64,000 bases of DNA from NAT127 sp041655035 (GCA_041655035.1 JBAZCN010000002.1:9524-73523); one strand, 5' to 3'; shown: positions 32,679 through 42,323, counted from the first letter of the stretch. A program made the numbers and translations. Notes: a model not told the origin generated them from the sequence alone.

Positions 32679-32706
32679 CGGGCCGGGCAATTTTTTGTCC
32701 GGCCCG
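32679..32706 (+). promoter_or_regulatory. 12-bp hairpin in the speA leader
   Basis: CGGGCCGGGCAA at 32679-32690 pairs with TTGTCCGGCCCG at 32695-32706 (one G-T pair) around a TTTT loop. It ends 21 bases before the Shine-Dalgarno GGAGGA of speA. There is no T run after the stem, so it is not a normal terminator. It could control speA translation or mRNA stability. Confidence 0.45.
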
Positions 32707-32740
32707 CTGCCATTTAACCCCACGGCCGGAGGATTCTCTG

Positions 32741-34657
32741 TTGACTGACAAAGACGAGCGCACCTGGACACCGGATGACGCCGCCAGGCAATACGGTATC
32801 CGCGAATGGGGATCGGGATTGTTCGATGTCTCCGATCGCGGCGAAGTGACCGTCACCGTCAACGGCGGTGCCAGCAAGCACAGTGTGTCCCTGCTCGATA
32901 TCGTCGAGGCGCTGCGCCAGCGCGAGTTGACCATGCCGGTGCTGCTGCGGGTCGAAAATCATCTCGACACCGCCATTACCCAGATCAACGAGGCTTTCGC
33001 CCAGGCCATCCGCAGCACCGGCTACGGCAACGTCTATCGCGGCGTGTTCCCGATCAAGGTCAACCAGCAAAGCCATATCATCGAGGAGATCGCCCGTTTC
33101 GGCGAGCGCTACCACCACGGGCTTGAAGCCGGCAGCAAGGCTGAGTTGCTGGTGGCGATGGCCATGCTCCGCGACCGCGACAGCCTGATCGTCTGCAACG
33201 GCTACAAGGACGAGGAATTCGTCGAGCTCGGCCTGCGCGCCTGCCAACTGGGCATGCCCTGTATCTTCGTGGTCGAAACGCCGGAAGAAATGTCGCTGAT
33301 CATCGAGCGCAGCCGCAAGCTCGGTGTCGAGCCGATGATCGGCGCCCGGCTCAAGCTCGGCACCAAGGTCGATGGCCACTGGAGCGAGGACAGTGGCGAC
33401 AGGAGCCTGTTCGGCCTCAACACCCAGCAACTGATCGAAGCGGTGGACCTGCTCAAGGCCGCCGGCATGCTCCACTGCCTGCGCCTGGTGCACTTCCACC
33501 TGGGGTCGCAGATCCCCAACATCCAGAACATCCGCGCCGGCATCCGCGAAGCCTGCCGCTACTATATCGACCTGGTCGAAGAGGGTGCCCCCCTGGGCTA
33601 CCTGGATATCGGCGGCGGCCTCGCCGTGGACTACGACGGCTCAAGTGGTGGCAGTCAACAGAGCCGCAATTACAGCCTGCAGGAATACTGCGTCGACGTG
33701 GTGGAAGCCATCCAGGAATCACTCGATCCCGAGCAGATTCCCCACCCCATCATCGTCAGCGAATCCGGTCGCGCCACCGTGGCCTATACCTCGGTGCTGC
33801 TGTTCAACATTCTCACCGTCAGCAAGTTCGAGCCGGGCCCGCTGCCGGAGGCGCCGCCGGAGGACGCCCCGGACGAAGTGAGGAATCTCGCCGCCCTGGT
33901 CGGCAGCCTTTCGGCCAGGAATATCCAGGAATGCTACAACGATGCGGTGTACTACCTGGAGTCTCTGCGCATGCAGTTCAAGCGCGGCGAGATCCGCCTG
34001 CGGATGCGCTCCATCGGTGAAAACTATTACCTGGCGGTGCTGCAGAAGATCGCCCGCCTGCTGCCCGAGCTCGACCGGGTGCCGATGGTGCTGGAAAACC
34101 TCACCGAGCAGCTGGCCGACATCTACTACGGCAATTTCAGCGTGTTCCAGTCGCTGCCGGATTTCTGGGCCATTGGCCAGACTTTCCCGGTGATGCCCAT
34201 CCATCGTCTCGACGAGGAGCCGACCCGGGAGGCCATCATCGCCGACCTCACCTGTGACTGCGACGGCAAGATCGACCGCTTCGCGCACCCCGAGGGCGAA
34301 AAGCCCACCCTGCGGTTGCACCCGGTCTCGGTCGACAACGAATACTACCTGGCGGTATTCCTGGTGGGCGCCTACCAGGAGACGCTCGGCGATCTCCACA
34401 ACCTGTTCGGCGACACCAACGTTGCCAGTGTCCGGATCAGCGGCGACGGCAGTTTCGACGTCGTCCACGAGATGCAGGGCGATACCATCGCCGACGTGCT
34501 CAGCTACGTCGAGTACGAGCCGGACAACCTGTTCCGCCGTTTCCGCAACACCGCCGAGAAGGCCGTGCGCGAAGGGCGCATCTCGGTGGCGGAACGCCAG
34601 CAGATGCTGGGGGCTTTCTCCGAGAGCCTGCGCGGTTACACCTATTTCGAGCGTTGA
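32741..34657 (+). CDS. speA: biosynthetic arginine decarboxylase
   Basis: PLP enzyme of the alanine-racemase fold that decarboxylates arginine to agmatine, a polyamine precursor. The 638-residue length and sequence match SpeA: PLP lysine K106 in YRGVFPIKVNQQ, GLEAGSKAELLVAM, HFHLGSQIPNI and LDIGGGLAVDYDGS. The start is TTG 32741, decided by GGAGGA at 32728-32733 with 7-base spacing and by the lack of an in-frame ATG nearby. It is followed after 112 bases by carboxynorspermidine synthase, consistent with a polyamine locus, although agmatine-processing genes are not in the window. Confidence 0.95.
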   Translation: MTDKDERTWTPDDAARQYGIREWGSGLFDVSDRGEVTVTVNGGASKHSVSLLDIVEALRQRELTMPVLLRVENHLDTAITQINEAFAQAIRSTGYGNVYRGVFPIKVNQQSHIIEEIARFGERYHHGLEAGSKAELLVAMAMLRDRDSLIVCNGYKDEEFVELGLRACQLGMPCIFVVETPEEMSLIIERSRKLGVEPMIGARLKLGTKVDGHWSEDSGDRSLFGLNTQQLIEAVDLLKAAGMLHCLRLVHFHLGSQIPNIQNIRAGIREACRYYIDLVEEGAPLGYLDIGGGLAVDYDGSSGGSQQSRNYSLQEYCVDVVEAIQESLDPEQIPHPIIVSESGRATVAYTSVLLFNILTVSKFEPGPLPEAPPEDAPDEVRNLAALVGSLSARNIQECYNDAVYYLESLRMQFKRGEIRLRMRSIGENYYLAVLQKIARLLPELDRVPMVLENLTEQLADIYYGNFSVFQSLPDFWAIGQTFPVMPIHRLDEEPTREAIIADLTCDCDGKIDRFAHPEGEKPTLRLHPVSVDNEYYLAVFLVGAYQETLGDLHNLFGDTNVASVRISGDGSFDVVHEMQGDTIADVLSYVEYEPDNLFRRFRNTAEKAVREGRISVAERQQMLGAFSESLRGYTYFER

Positions 34658-34716
34658 CTACAGTGTTGGCCGCGCTTCTTTCCCGGCGCAGCCAATGTGA
34701 ACAGGCCCCGAGAGCG

Positions 34717-34746
34717 ATAGGGTGTGCCGACGAAAGAGGTGCACCG
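34717..34746 (+). repeat. divergent single copy of the REP-like palindrome
   Basis: ATAGGGTGTGC at 34717-34727 and GTGCACCG at 34739-34746 match the ends of the repeated palindromes at 49 and 56 kb, with a different middle. It lies between speA and the carboxynorspermidine synthase gene. Confidence 0.5.
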
Positions 34747-34769
34747 CTGACCCAAGAAGGAGTGAAACC

Positions 34770-35969
34770 ATGGCAAAAGTCATCATCATTGGCGCCGGCG
34801 GTGTCGGCGGCGTCGTCGCCCATAAATGCGCGCAGCTGCCCGCGGTGTTCAGCGATATCCTGCTGGCCAGCCGCAGCGAGGACAAGTGTGTCGCCATCGC
34901 CGCGGATATCGAGAGGATGCAGGGCCGCGTCATCCGCACTGCGCAGGTGGATGCCGACAATGTGCCGGAGCTCACCGCGCTGCTCGAGGCCGAAAGGCCC
35001 GATCTGGTGATCAACGTCGCGTTGCCCTACCAGGACCTGCACATCATGGATGCCTGTCTCGCCGCCGGTGTCGACTACCTCGACACCGCCAACTACGAAC
35101 CGCTGGATACCGCCAAGTTCGAGTACAAATGGCAGTGGGCCTATCGCGAGAAGTTCGAGCGGGCCGGCCTGATGGCACTGCTCGGCTCCGGCTTCGACCC
35201 CGGCGCCACCAACGTCTTCACCGCCTGGATCGCCAAGCACCATTTCGACGAGATCCACACCCTGGACATCATCGACGTCAACGGCGGCAACCACGGCTAC
35301 CCCTTCGCCACCAACTTCAATCCGGAAATCAACATCCGCGAAGTCACCGCCGAATGCCGCCACTTCGAAAACGGCGAATTCGTCGCCACTCCCGCGATGT
35401 CGGAAAAAATGGAATTTACCTGTCCGGAAGGCGTCGGCACCTACAACATCTACCGCATGTACCACGAAGAGCTGGAATCCCTGGTGGTGAATTTCCCCAC
35501 CTTGAAAAAGGCCCAGTTCTGGATGAGCTTTGGCGACAGCTACCTCAAGCACCTCGAAGTGCTTGGCAATGTCGGCATGACCGGTATCGAACCGGTGGAA
35601 TTCCAGGGCCAGCAGATCGTGCCGATCCAGTTCCTCAAGGCTCTGCTCCCCGATCCCGCCAGCCTCGGCCCACGCACCGTGGGCAAGACCTGCATCGGCT
35701 GCGTGGTCACCGGCATCAAGGACGGTGTGGAAAAAACCGTGTATGTCTACCAGGTGAAAGATCACCAGGACTGCTACAAGGAAGTGCAATCCCAGGCCAT
35801 TTCCTACACCACCGGCGTGCCGGCGATGATCGGCGCCAAGATGATGCTGGAAGGCATATGGAAAAAGCCCGGTGTGTGGAACATGGAACAGATGGACCCC
35901 GATCCGTTTATGGCAGACCTGAATAAATATGGGCTGCCCTGGACGGTGATCGAAGACTACAAACTGTAG
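34770..35969 (+). CDS. carboxynorspermidine/carboxyspermidine synthase (dehydrogenase)
   Basis: A saccharopine-dehydrogenase-like reductase that joins aspartate semialdehyde to putrescine or diaminopropane with NADPH, the first committed step of the alternative polyamine route. The 399-residue protein starts MAKVIIIGAGGVGGVVAHK, a Rossmann motif, at ATG 34770 with AAGGAG 9 bases upstream. Further landmarks are INVALPYQDLHIMDACLAAGVDYLDTANYE and ALLGSGFDPGATNVF. The partner decarboxylase nspC lies at 59.9 kb. Lysine-pathway saccharopine dehydrogenase is a weaker alternative given speA next door. Confidence 0.88.
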   Translation: MAKVIIIGAGGVGGVVAHKCAQLPAVFSDILLASRSEDKCVAIAADIERMQGRVIRTAQVDADNVPELTALLEAERPDLVINVALPYQDLHIMDACLAAGVDYLDTANYEPLDTAKFEYKWQWAYREKFERAGLMALLGSGFDPGATNVFTAWIAKHHFDEIHTLDIIDVNGGNHGYPFATNFNPEINIREVTAECRHFENGEFVATPAMSEKMEFTCPEGVGTYNIYRMYHEELESLVVNFPTLKKAQFWMSFGDSYLKHLEVLGNVGMTGIEPVEFQGQQIVPIQFLKALLPDPASLGPRTVGKTCIGCVVTGIKDGVEKTVYVYQVKDHQDCYKEVQSQAISYTTGVPAMIGAKMMLEGIWKKPGVWNMEQMDPDPFMADLNKYGLPWTVIEDYKL

Positions 35970-36040
35970 AGAAAATCGCTGCCTGGGAATTTTCTGCGCT
36001 ATATTTCCTGCACTATGAAGTCGCGCGAGAAAAGGACAGA

Positions 36041-36063
36041 ACGCCGGGCTTGCCCGGCGTTTT
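36041..36063 (+). terminator. intrinsic terminator after the synthase gene
   Basis: ACGCCGGG at 36041-36048, the loop CTTG and CCCGGCGT at 36053-36060 form an 8-bp stem followed by a short T run (TTTT to 36063). Confidence 0.75.
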
Positions 36064-36133
36064 GGTGTCCAGTTCAAAACCTTCGGCCTTGTCAATGGTC
36101 ACAGTCGTAGCGGGCGGCTGAGGAGCGGGTGTC

Positions 36134-36346
36134 ATGAGTCAGAAATTCAAGGTCAACGATCATGTCAGCTGGAACTCGGAAGCGGGGCGAGTCAGCGGGA
36201 CCATCATCAAAGTGCATACTTCGGATACGACCTACAAGGGTCACCCGCGCCGGGCGAGCAAGGACGAGCCCCAGTACGAGATCAAAAGCGACAAGTCCGA
36301 TCACATCGCCATGCACAGGGAAGAAGCCCTGAGAAAGATCCACTGA
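36134..36346 (+). CDS. DUF2945 (HVA1/Tudor-like) small protein
   Basis: The 70-residue protein is made of one small beta-barrel domain: FKVNDHVSWNSEAGRVSGTI, then TYKGHPRRASKDEPQYEIKSDKS and AMHREEALRKI. These match the DUF2945 or hypervirulence-associated Tudor family, whose role in bacteria is not established. It starts at ATG 36134 and lies two bases upstream of the DUF488 gene, so the pair is likely co-transcribed. Confidence 0.85.
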   Translation: MSQKFKVNDHVSWNSEAGRVSGTIIKVHTSDTTYKGHPRRASKDEPQYEIKSDKSDHIAMHREEALRKIH

Positions 36347-36348
36347 GC

Positions 36349-36966
36349 ATGGCCCAGGCCGGCACCATCTGGACGATCGGGCACTCGACGCACTCGATCG
36401 AGGCGTTCGTCGCCCTGCTCAAACACTACCAGCTCGAAGCCGTGGCCGACGTCAGGCGCTTTCCCGGCTCACGGCGCCTGCCGCAGTTCGGCGAAGAGGC
36501 ACTGCGCTCAGGCCTGCGCAAGCAGGGTATCGATTACCTGCTGATCACCGAACTGGGCGGCCGCCGGCGGCCCGCGGTGGACTCGGTCAACACCGCCTGG
36601 AACAATCCCTCGTTTCGAGGTTATGCCGACCATGTCGGGAGCGCGGAATTCCGTATCGGTCTGGAACGCTTGCAAGGGCTGGCTGCACAGCGCAGAACCG
36701 CGATGATGTGCGCCGAAATCCTCTGGTGGCGATGCCACCGCTCATTGATCTCCGATGTGCTGACGGTCAGCGGGATCAAGGTGATACACATTCAAGACGA
36801 GAGGCACAGCGAAGAACATCCCTTTACCAGGCCCGCACGACTTTATCGGGGCGTGCTGACCTACGATGCGACCAAAGGCGAGCCGTTGAATGACAAGGAG
36901 CGCCGCCATGGGATCCAGGCCCAACCGGATTTCCGGGCAACACGGTCGGGCGACCGCCGTCCTTGA
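36349..36966 (+). CDS. DUF488 family protein
   Basis: The 205-residue cytosolic protein begins IWTIGHSTHSIEAFVALL and contains VADVRRFPGSRRLPQF and the family signature CAEILWWRCHRSLISD (C121 and C129), all typical of DUF488. The biochemical function of the family is unknown. The last 25 or so residues are basic and low in complexity (RATRSGDRRP), with the reading frame ending in a GC-rich tail that may be an extension beyond the conserved domain. It follows the DUF2945 gene closely and is convergent with the TonB receptor gene. Confidence 0.85.
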   Translation: MAQAGTIWTIGHSTHSIEAFVALLKHYQLEAVADVRRFPGSRRLPQFGEEALRSGLRKQGIDYLLITELGGRRRPAVDSVNTAWNNPSFRGYADHVGSAEFRIGLERLQGLAAQRRTAMMCAEILWWRCHRSLISDVLTVSGIKVIHIQDERHSEEHPFTRPARLYRGVLTYDATKGEPLNDKERRHGIQAQPDFRATRSGDRRP

Positions 36967-37035
36967 CTTTCGTCGGCGGTATCCCCCAGCGCCGGCTCCA
37001 GCTTTTCCCCGTAGGCCGATGTTGGCCTCAGGACT

Positions 37036-37059
37036 CCCCGGCGGCGTTGGCCGCCGGGG
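37036..37059. terminator. GC-rich hairpin between convergent genes
   Basis: CCCCGGCGGC at 37036-37045 pairs perfectly with GCCGCCGGGG at 37050-37059 around GTTG. It lies between the DUF488 stop and the TonB receptor stop. No T run is present on either side, so its action as a terminator is uncertain. Confidence 0.4.
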
Positions 37060-37080
37060 GTGCCGGAAGGGGCGGATCTC

Positions 37081-39630
37081 CTAATGGCCGTTATCCTCGC
37101 CAAAGCGGTAGCGCAGTTGCAGGCCATAGGTTCTGGGTTCGTTGTAGGTGCCCGTCTGTATTCCCAGCGCCGTGATCAAGCTGTTTGAGCCCACCAGCCA
37201 TTCGTCGTTCAGCGCGTTACGCACGAAGACACTCAAGTCGAGAGGTTTGCCCAGCACGTTCGCCCAGTCGATGCGCAGGTTGACGTTGTCGTAGCCTGGC
37301 TGATAGCCGAACTTGTCGGGGAAGCTGGCCAGGGCGGTGTCATCCAGCCAGATGCCGCTTTGACGGTAATACTCGGCATAAAACGACAGTTGGCCAAGGG
37401 CCGGATCAAGCGGCGCCAGGTAGCGAAGACCCACGGTGCCCTGGTGTTCAGCGACCCCCACATAGGGCGACTTGCTGTTGGCGTAAACTGTGCCGTCGAT
37501 GGCGGTGGTCGTCCCTGGCCAGCGGGTATTCCTGGCATCCGTCCAGGCATAGTTGAGCATAACCTGGATATTGCCGTTGAACAGCAACTGGTTTTCCAGT
37601 TCGAGGCCGGAAATCTCCGCCTTGGCAATATTGTTGGTCTGGGTCACCACATTGAAGGGTGGGTTGGGGTTTGGCAAGGTTTCCGAACGCTGGATGTCCT
37701 GGTACCAGCTGCGGTAGACCGCCAAGTTAGAGCGCACCATGGTCTGACCCAGTTGCCAGTCGGCCTTCACGCCAAGTTCGATATCGTCGAGGGTCTCGGG
37801 GGCATAGGTCAGCTTGAGTCCCGGGACATCGTTTTCGAACCCGACGGCGCTGGCGTTGATGCCGCCAGGCTTGAATCCACGCCGGTGGGCGATGTAGATC
37901 AGGGTGTCTGGGTTGATTTGGTAGTCCAGGCTCAGTGTCCAGCTGTTGGCGGACTCGTCCATTTTCAGTGTGTTTGCCGTCGTGCCGAGAGTGGAGCCTT
38001 CAGCACCGTGAATGATGGGCACGGACGTTTGGGTCAGCTCGCTCTTGGTGCGGCGGTATCCGGCGGTGAGGCTCAGGCCCTCTGCGGCGATAGTGGAAAG
38101 ATCCAGGGTGATCTGGCCGAAAATGCCCGACTGTTCGTTGCGCGTTTTGCTGTCCACGGGATTCAGAAATGTCAGGTTGTCCAAGGGAACGGAAAAGGCG
38201 TTGTTGAAATTCGGGAAAATGGGCACGCGATCATAGGGTGCCTTCACCCGCTCAGTGAAGTATCCCAGTATCCAGCTATGGCCACCCTCCATGTCGCCGA
38301 TAATCTGAAATTCTTCCACCAGGTCGTCGCTGAAAGAGGTGCGGCCAAATTCGCGGGGACGATAGGGTCGCGATGGGGTCCCCGCCAAGTCATAGCCGGC
38401 GGCATAGGTGATGCCATGAGGGTAGCGTGTCGCGCCAAATTCCCTGACGATGTTGGACACCCGGTTGCGGTTGACGGCAAAAATATTCTTGATGCTGACA
38501 TCGCCGAACAGAGAGTAATGGCCGATATCCACTGTGGTGATGTTGAAAATCTGCTGGTTTCGACCTCGGGAATGATTCATCTCGGCAGTGAGGTTGCGGC
38601 GCACGGAGCCGCCTCCGGCGACCCGGTCCCGCTCGTCACGCAAGTCCTGCACCAGGCTGTCGATACGGCCGATACGCTCATCAATACAGGCCTGGCGTGC
38701 CATGCCGGCGGGAGCGATGGCGCCGCACAGGCCGGCTGCCGCCTCCCAGCCGGCCCCTGTGCCGGGGCTGGTATTGAACATTCCCAGGTCGTCGTTGATG
38801 GCCATCAGCACGGCGCCGGTCGGGGTTTCGTCTACATTGTTCTGTTGCAGAAGGGTGTAGCTTTCGAGCCAGTCCGTCGGCGTGAAATTGATACCGAGGC
38901 GATAGGATTCCCGCTCTCGGCTGTCCAGCCACTGCCCGGTACTCCGGCTTTGGGTGAAGCCGTCGCGGCGCTGGATGTTGACGGCCGCCCGGGCGCTCAA
39001 TACGCCTTCAACCAGCGGTAGATTGGCGACGCCAGTGGTTTCCTGCAAATCGTAGTTGCCCAGCTTGATGTCCAGGTATCCTCCCGGCTCGTCGCGGGGT
39101 TTCTGGGGGGCATACAGGACAGCGCCTCCCGTGCTGCTCCGGCCGAACAGGGTTCCCTGTGGCCCCTTCAATACCTGCACCGAGGCGAGATCAAAAAACT
39201 GCACGGTCGAACCGGCGGCACCGGTGGGCTTCAGCGGCACTTCGTTGAAGTAGACCACGACCCCAGCGGGGGTGCCGTAGGAGGCGCCTTGTCCGCGAAT
39301 GAAATAGTCCGGCTGACCCCGATTCGCCTGGCCCTGGCGAACCACCAGGCCGGGGACGTGGAACGTCAGGTCGTAAGGGTTTTCGACGTTTTTTTCGCGG
39401 ATGGCTTCGGAACCCAGGGCGGTAACAGCCACGGGTACCGATTGAATATCTTCCTCGCGTTTACGGGCGGTCACCACGACCTCTTCCAGGATCATCTGGG
39501 AAGTTTCATTGGCCTGGGCGTGTATCGGGGTGGTGACGGATGACACCAGGATCGTGAAACCGGCGGCCACTGCGGGTGGCAGATGTTTTATCGAAACTTG
39601 TATACGTGAGTGCTTTCGGATTGTTTTCAT
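37081..39630 (-). CDS. TonB-dependent receptor (large, xenobiotic/organic-substrate type)
   Basis: Outer-membrane receptor of 849 residues from ATG 39630 (MKTIRKHSRIQ), with AGGA 7 bases upstream. The signal peptide ends near TPIHAQA. A TonB-box-like LEEVVVTARKREE at about residue 50 leads into the plug (VPVAVTALGSEAIREKN, FIRGQGASYGTPAGVVVYFNEVP, VQVLKGPQGTLFGRSSTGGAVLY). The barrel ends YGLQLRYRFGEDNGH. It is downstream of a Tat-exported amidase on the same strand, which suggests import of an amide or its hydrolysis product. By eye its base composition is less GC-rich than the flanking genes. Confidence 0.9.
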   Translation of the reverse strand: MKTIRKHSRIQVSIKHLPPAVAAGFTILVSSVTTPIHAQANETSQMILEEVVVTARKREEDIQSVPVAVTALGSEAIREKNVENPYDLTFHVPGLVVRQGQANRGQPDYFIRGQGASYGTPAGVVVYFNEVPLKPTGAAGSTVQFFDLASVQVLKGPQGTLFGRSSTGGAVLYAPQKPRDEPGGYLDIKLGNYDLQETTGVANLPLVEGVLSARAAVNIQRRDGFTQSRSTGQWLDSRERESYRLGINFTPTDWLESYTLLQQNNVDETPTGAVLMAINDDLGMFNTSPGTGAGWEAAAGLCGAIAPAGMARQACIDERIGRIDSLVQDLRDERDRVAGGGSVRRNLTAEMNHSRGRNQQIFNITTVDIGHYSLFGDVSIKNIFAVNRNRVSNIVREFGATRYPHGITYAAGYDLAGTPSRPYRPREFGRTSFSDDLVEEFQIIGDMEGGHSWILGYFTERVKAPYDRVPIFPNFNNAFSVPLDNLTFLNPVDSKTRNEQSGIFGQITLDLSTIAAEGLSLTAGYRRTKSELTQTSVPIIHGAEGSTLGTTANTLKMDESANSWTLSLDYQINPDTLIYIAHRRGFKPGGINASAVGFENDVPGLKLTYAPETLDDIELGVKADWQLGQTMVRSNLAVYRSWYQDIQRSETLPNPNPPFNVVTQTNNIAKAEISGLELENQLLFNGNIQVMLNYAWTDARNTRWPGTTTAIDGTVYANSKSPYVGVAEHQGTVGLRYLAPLDPALGQLSFYAEYYRQSGIWLDDTALASFPDKFGYQPGYDNVNLRIDWANVLGKPLDLSVFVRNALNDEWLVGSNSLITALGIQTGTYNEPRTYGLQLRYRFGEDNGH

Positions 39631-39740
39631 GATTATTCCTGCTGCTTCGACGTGTCGGCCTGTGTCCAATGCCGGACACGGCTATGGGGGCGCGCCGTGG
39701 CCGGCGCGCCAAGGTTTATTCCAGTGGGTGGGTGAGGCTG

Positions 39741-41291
39741 CTAGATTGCCAACTGAGGGTGGTGGTCCATCCACGGCTGGATCATGGAAAACGCCTGGGC
39801 TGCCCGCATGACCTTCACATCGGCAAAACGCGGGCCGATGATCTGCAGGCCGACAGGCATGCCATCCACAAAGCCGCAGGGAACGGACGCTGCCGGCAGA
39901 CCCAGGATATTGGCGAGATAGGTGTAGCAGGTGCTGATATGGTTCGCGTAGTAAGGGTCGGTGTAGGGCTGATCCCATTCTCCCGCCGGCACCTCGGGGG
40001 CGATGATGCCGAGGGTCGGTGTGCAGATCAGATCATGCTCGGCAAAAATACCCTCTATCCAGCGAAGCACGTCCGCTCGATCCTCAAGCATGCGGATTTC
40101 GTCTTCCTTGCCGATGGCGGGGCTGTTCCTTGCGGTTTCGAGCAGTTTCCTGAGCGGCGGAGTCAGTTGTTCCTGTTCCTCCGGGCTGTAAGCCATAAGG
40201 ACCTCGCCAACCCGGTTTGAGGATTGATTCACCGTCATGAAGACGCGCCATGCTTTTTCATCCGGGAGGAGTATGTTGGGAGCATCCACGATGGCGCCGG
40301 CTTCCGTAAACCGGGCCGCTGCTTTCTCTACCTTGTCGACTACCCGGGCGTCGAGAATGGGGATCAGGCCAAAGTCGCGGGTCCAGGCGATGCGATAACC
40401 GGCCACACCGTTGTCCAGATCGCCGAGAAAGTCCGGGGCCGGCCTCTCGATGGAGCTGGGGTCCAGAGGGTGGAATCCAGCCATGACCTGGAGAATCGTG
40501 GCGGCATCCCTGACATGTACCGCCACTGGCCCTGTGGAGGTGGTGTTGACGCTGCGGGGAATTCTCAAAGGGATCAGCCCGGCGCTTGGCTGCATGCCAA
40601 AAACCCCGTTATAGCAGGACGGTATGCGTGTCGAACCGCCGCCATCGCTGCCCACGCCCATTGCCGAGATCCCGGCGGCGACGGCCGCGCCCGCGCCGCC
40701 ACTGGAGGCGCCCGAAATACGTTTGATATTCCAGGGGTTGAATGTTTCTCCGGCCACCGTGTTCTTGGTGCGGGGAAACTTGCCGAATTCAGGGGTATTG
40801 GTTTTACCGAGAATGATGGCCCCCGCCTCGCGCAGCCTTTCCACCGATACCTCATCGCGGGAGGGAATAAAGTTCCGGTAGATTTCGGAGCCATGTGTAC
40901 TGCGCAAGCCCTTCGTTTCGGTCAGATCCTTGATGGAGATTGGCAGGCCATGGAGCGGCCCCAGTGGTTTTCCCTTCATGACGCGGTCTTCCGCGATTCT
41001 CGCCTGAGCCATGGCTCCTTCCGGGTCAACGGTGATATAGGAATTGATGATCGGATCAATCCGTGCGATGCGATCGAGGAAGTAGCGGGTGAGCTCTACC
41101 GGTGACAGGGCCTTGCTGGCAATCATGTCACGGAGCTCCCAGCCCGGCGTCCAGGCGAGATCGGCTGATCTGCTGGTTTTGATCGGGGCCGCCATGGCCC
41201 CGGCAGTGTTGGCTGCCAGAAGAGCCGCTGATCCCGCTTTCAGCAGGGTCCTGCGGGTGATGCCGCCATGTTTATCATCATTATTGTTCAT
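39741..41291 (-). CDS. Tat-exported amidase (amidase signature family)
   Basis: Hydrolyses an amide bond, probably in the periplasm. The 516-residue protein has a twin-arginine signal (ITRRTLLKAG, residues 11-20, followed by an Ala-rich segment to about 35). The Ser-cisSer-Lys triad is visible: K121 in LPISIKDLTETKG, cis-Ser S196 in SGASSGGAG, and nucleophile S220 in GSDGGGSTRIP. It shares a strand with the downstream TonB receptor and is divergent from a TetR regulator. The natural substrate is unknown; relatives range from fatty-acid amide to aryl-amide hydrolases. Confidence 0.9.
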   Translation of the reverse strand: MNNNDDKHGGITRRTLLKAGSAALLAANTAGAMAAPIKTSRSADLAWTPGWELRDMIASKALSPVELTRYFLDRIARIDPIINSYITVDPEGAMAQARIAEDRVMKGKPLGPLHGLPISIKDLTETKGLRSTHGSEIYRNFIPSRDEVSVERLREAGAIILGKTNTPEFGKFPRTKNTVAGETFNPWNIKRISGASSGGAGAAVAAGISAMGVGSDGGGSTRIPSCYNGVFGMQPSAGLIPLRIPRSVNTTSTGPVAVHVRDAATILQVMAGFHPLDPSSIERPAPDFLGDLDNGVAGYRIAWTRDFGLIPILDARVVDKVEKAAARFTEAGAIVDAPNILLPDEKAWRVFMTVNQSSNRVGEVLMAYSPEEQEQLTPPLRKLLETARNSPAIGKEDEIRMLEDRADVLRWIEGIFAEHDLICTPTLGIIAPEVPAGEWDQPYTDPYYANHISTCYTYLANILGLPAASVPCGFVDGMPVGLQIIGPRFADVKVMRAAQAFSMIQPWMDHHPQLAI

Positions 41292-41574
41292 CGTGGTTCC
41301 TCATACTGAATGGAGATTGGGGTGACGGTTGGTTTTTATCGCCTGATATGCACTGGTCATCCTGGCTGGCACCCCATGCTGTAGCGGTGTGGCTATAATA
41401 TGACCAGATACCGAACCGTTTCGTGTCTTACTTGCTCCGGGCAGTGGTGTCAACGGAGCAGTGCGGCCTCCACAAGCGTGGCCTTGACGTCTCGTGAGTG
41501 AGATGCTTCGGATGCAATAAAGTGAGGAGCTGGTTACAGTACACGGATTGTTTATGCCGATCGCAGGGTATCCC

Positions 41575-42192
41575 ATGAATAGGAAAACCAAATCGCCCAA
41601 GGAGCTATCGCAGGAAAGACTCGGTGTTTTGTTGGCTGTGGCGGCCAATGAATTCCTGGACAAGGGATACAGCGGTTGCTCGATCGATCACATTTCGCGG
41701 GAGTCCGGTGTTAGCAAAAGCACCATTTATCGCCACTTTTCGGGTAAGGAGGAACTGTTCGAGGCGGTCCATGAGCAGATCGCCGATGAGCATTCGGCCC
41801 TGATCGGCGCCTTTGCCATGGATACCGAGAAGCCGGCTGAGACCCTGAAAAAACTTGCCCGCCATATTCGCAGCAGCTGTGTCATACCCCGTTATCTGGA
41901 ATTCTTCCGGCTTCTGATCGCCGAGTCGGGACGGTTGCCCGAGATGACGGAGCGACTCAGATCCCGGGGCTTTTCCACAGCGCTTGGCGATATCACCACC
42001 TATTTTGAAGAACTCATTGCCGAGGGGCGAATGGAACATCCGGATCCACGCCAGGCAGCGTTGATGTTCTACGCTCTGGCAAGGGGCAATTTTCGTCCGT
42101 TTCTTGAGAAGGACAAGGATCTCGATCAGGAGCTCCGGCGAATCGATATGGATGTGGATGTATTCCTCAGGGGATGCCATATTCAGCCCTGA
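41575..42192 (+). CDS. TetR/AcrR family transcriptional regulator
   Basis: The 205-residue repressor-type protein has an N-terminal helix-turn-helix (SIDHISRESGVSKSTIYRHFSGKEELF, about residues 36-62) and a helical ligand-binding C-terminal domain. Start ATG 41575 (MNRKTKSPKE) has CAGGG upstream; ATG 41554 is a possible longer start. It is divergent from the amidase across about 280 bases, so it most likely controls the amidase and TonB receptor genes. The gap contains TATAAT at 41394-41399, but I could not define an operator with confidence. Confidence 0.87.
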   Translation: MNRKTKSPKELSQERLGVLLAVAANEFLDKGYSGCSIDHISRESGVSKSTIYRHFSGKEELFEAVHEQIADEHSALIGAFAMDTEKPAETLKKLARHIRSSCVIPRYLEFFRLLIAESGRLPEMTERLRSRGFSTALGDITTYFEELIAEGRMEHPDPRQAALMFYALARGNFRPFLEKDKDLDQELRRIDMDVDVFLRGCHIQP

Positions 42193-42323
42193 ACAGCCTC
42201 CGGTGAACAGCCCTCCGGTTGCCAACACATCCCGCCCGGTTTATTGTCGAGCCCCTGTCAGGTCGCTATCGCCTTGCCTCCGGTGCGGGTGGTTATCCCC
42301 GCCAAAACTAAGGACCACTGCCC

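Noticed and set aside
32679..32706. Intrinsic terminator upstream of speA
   Set aside because: The T run is in the loop, not after the stem, and the gene's ribosome site follows at once.
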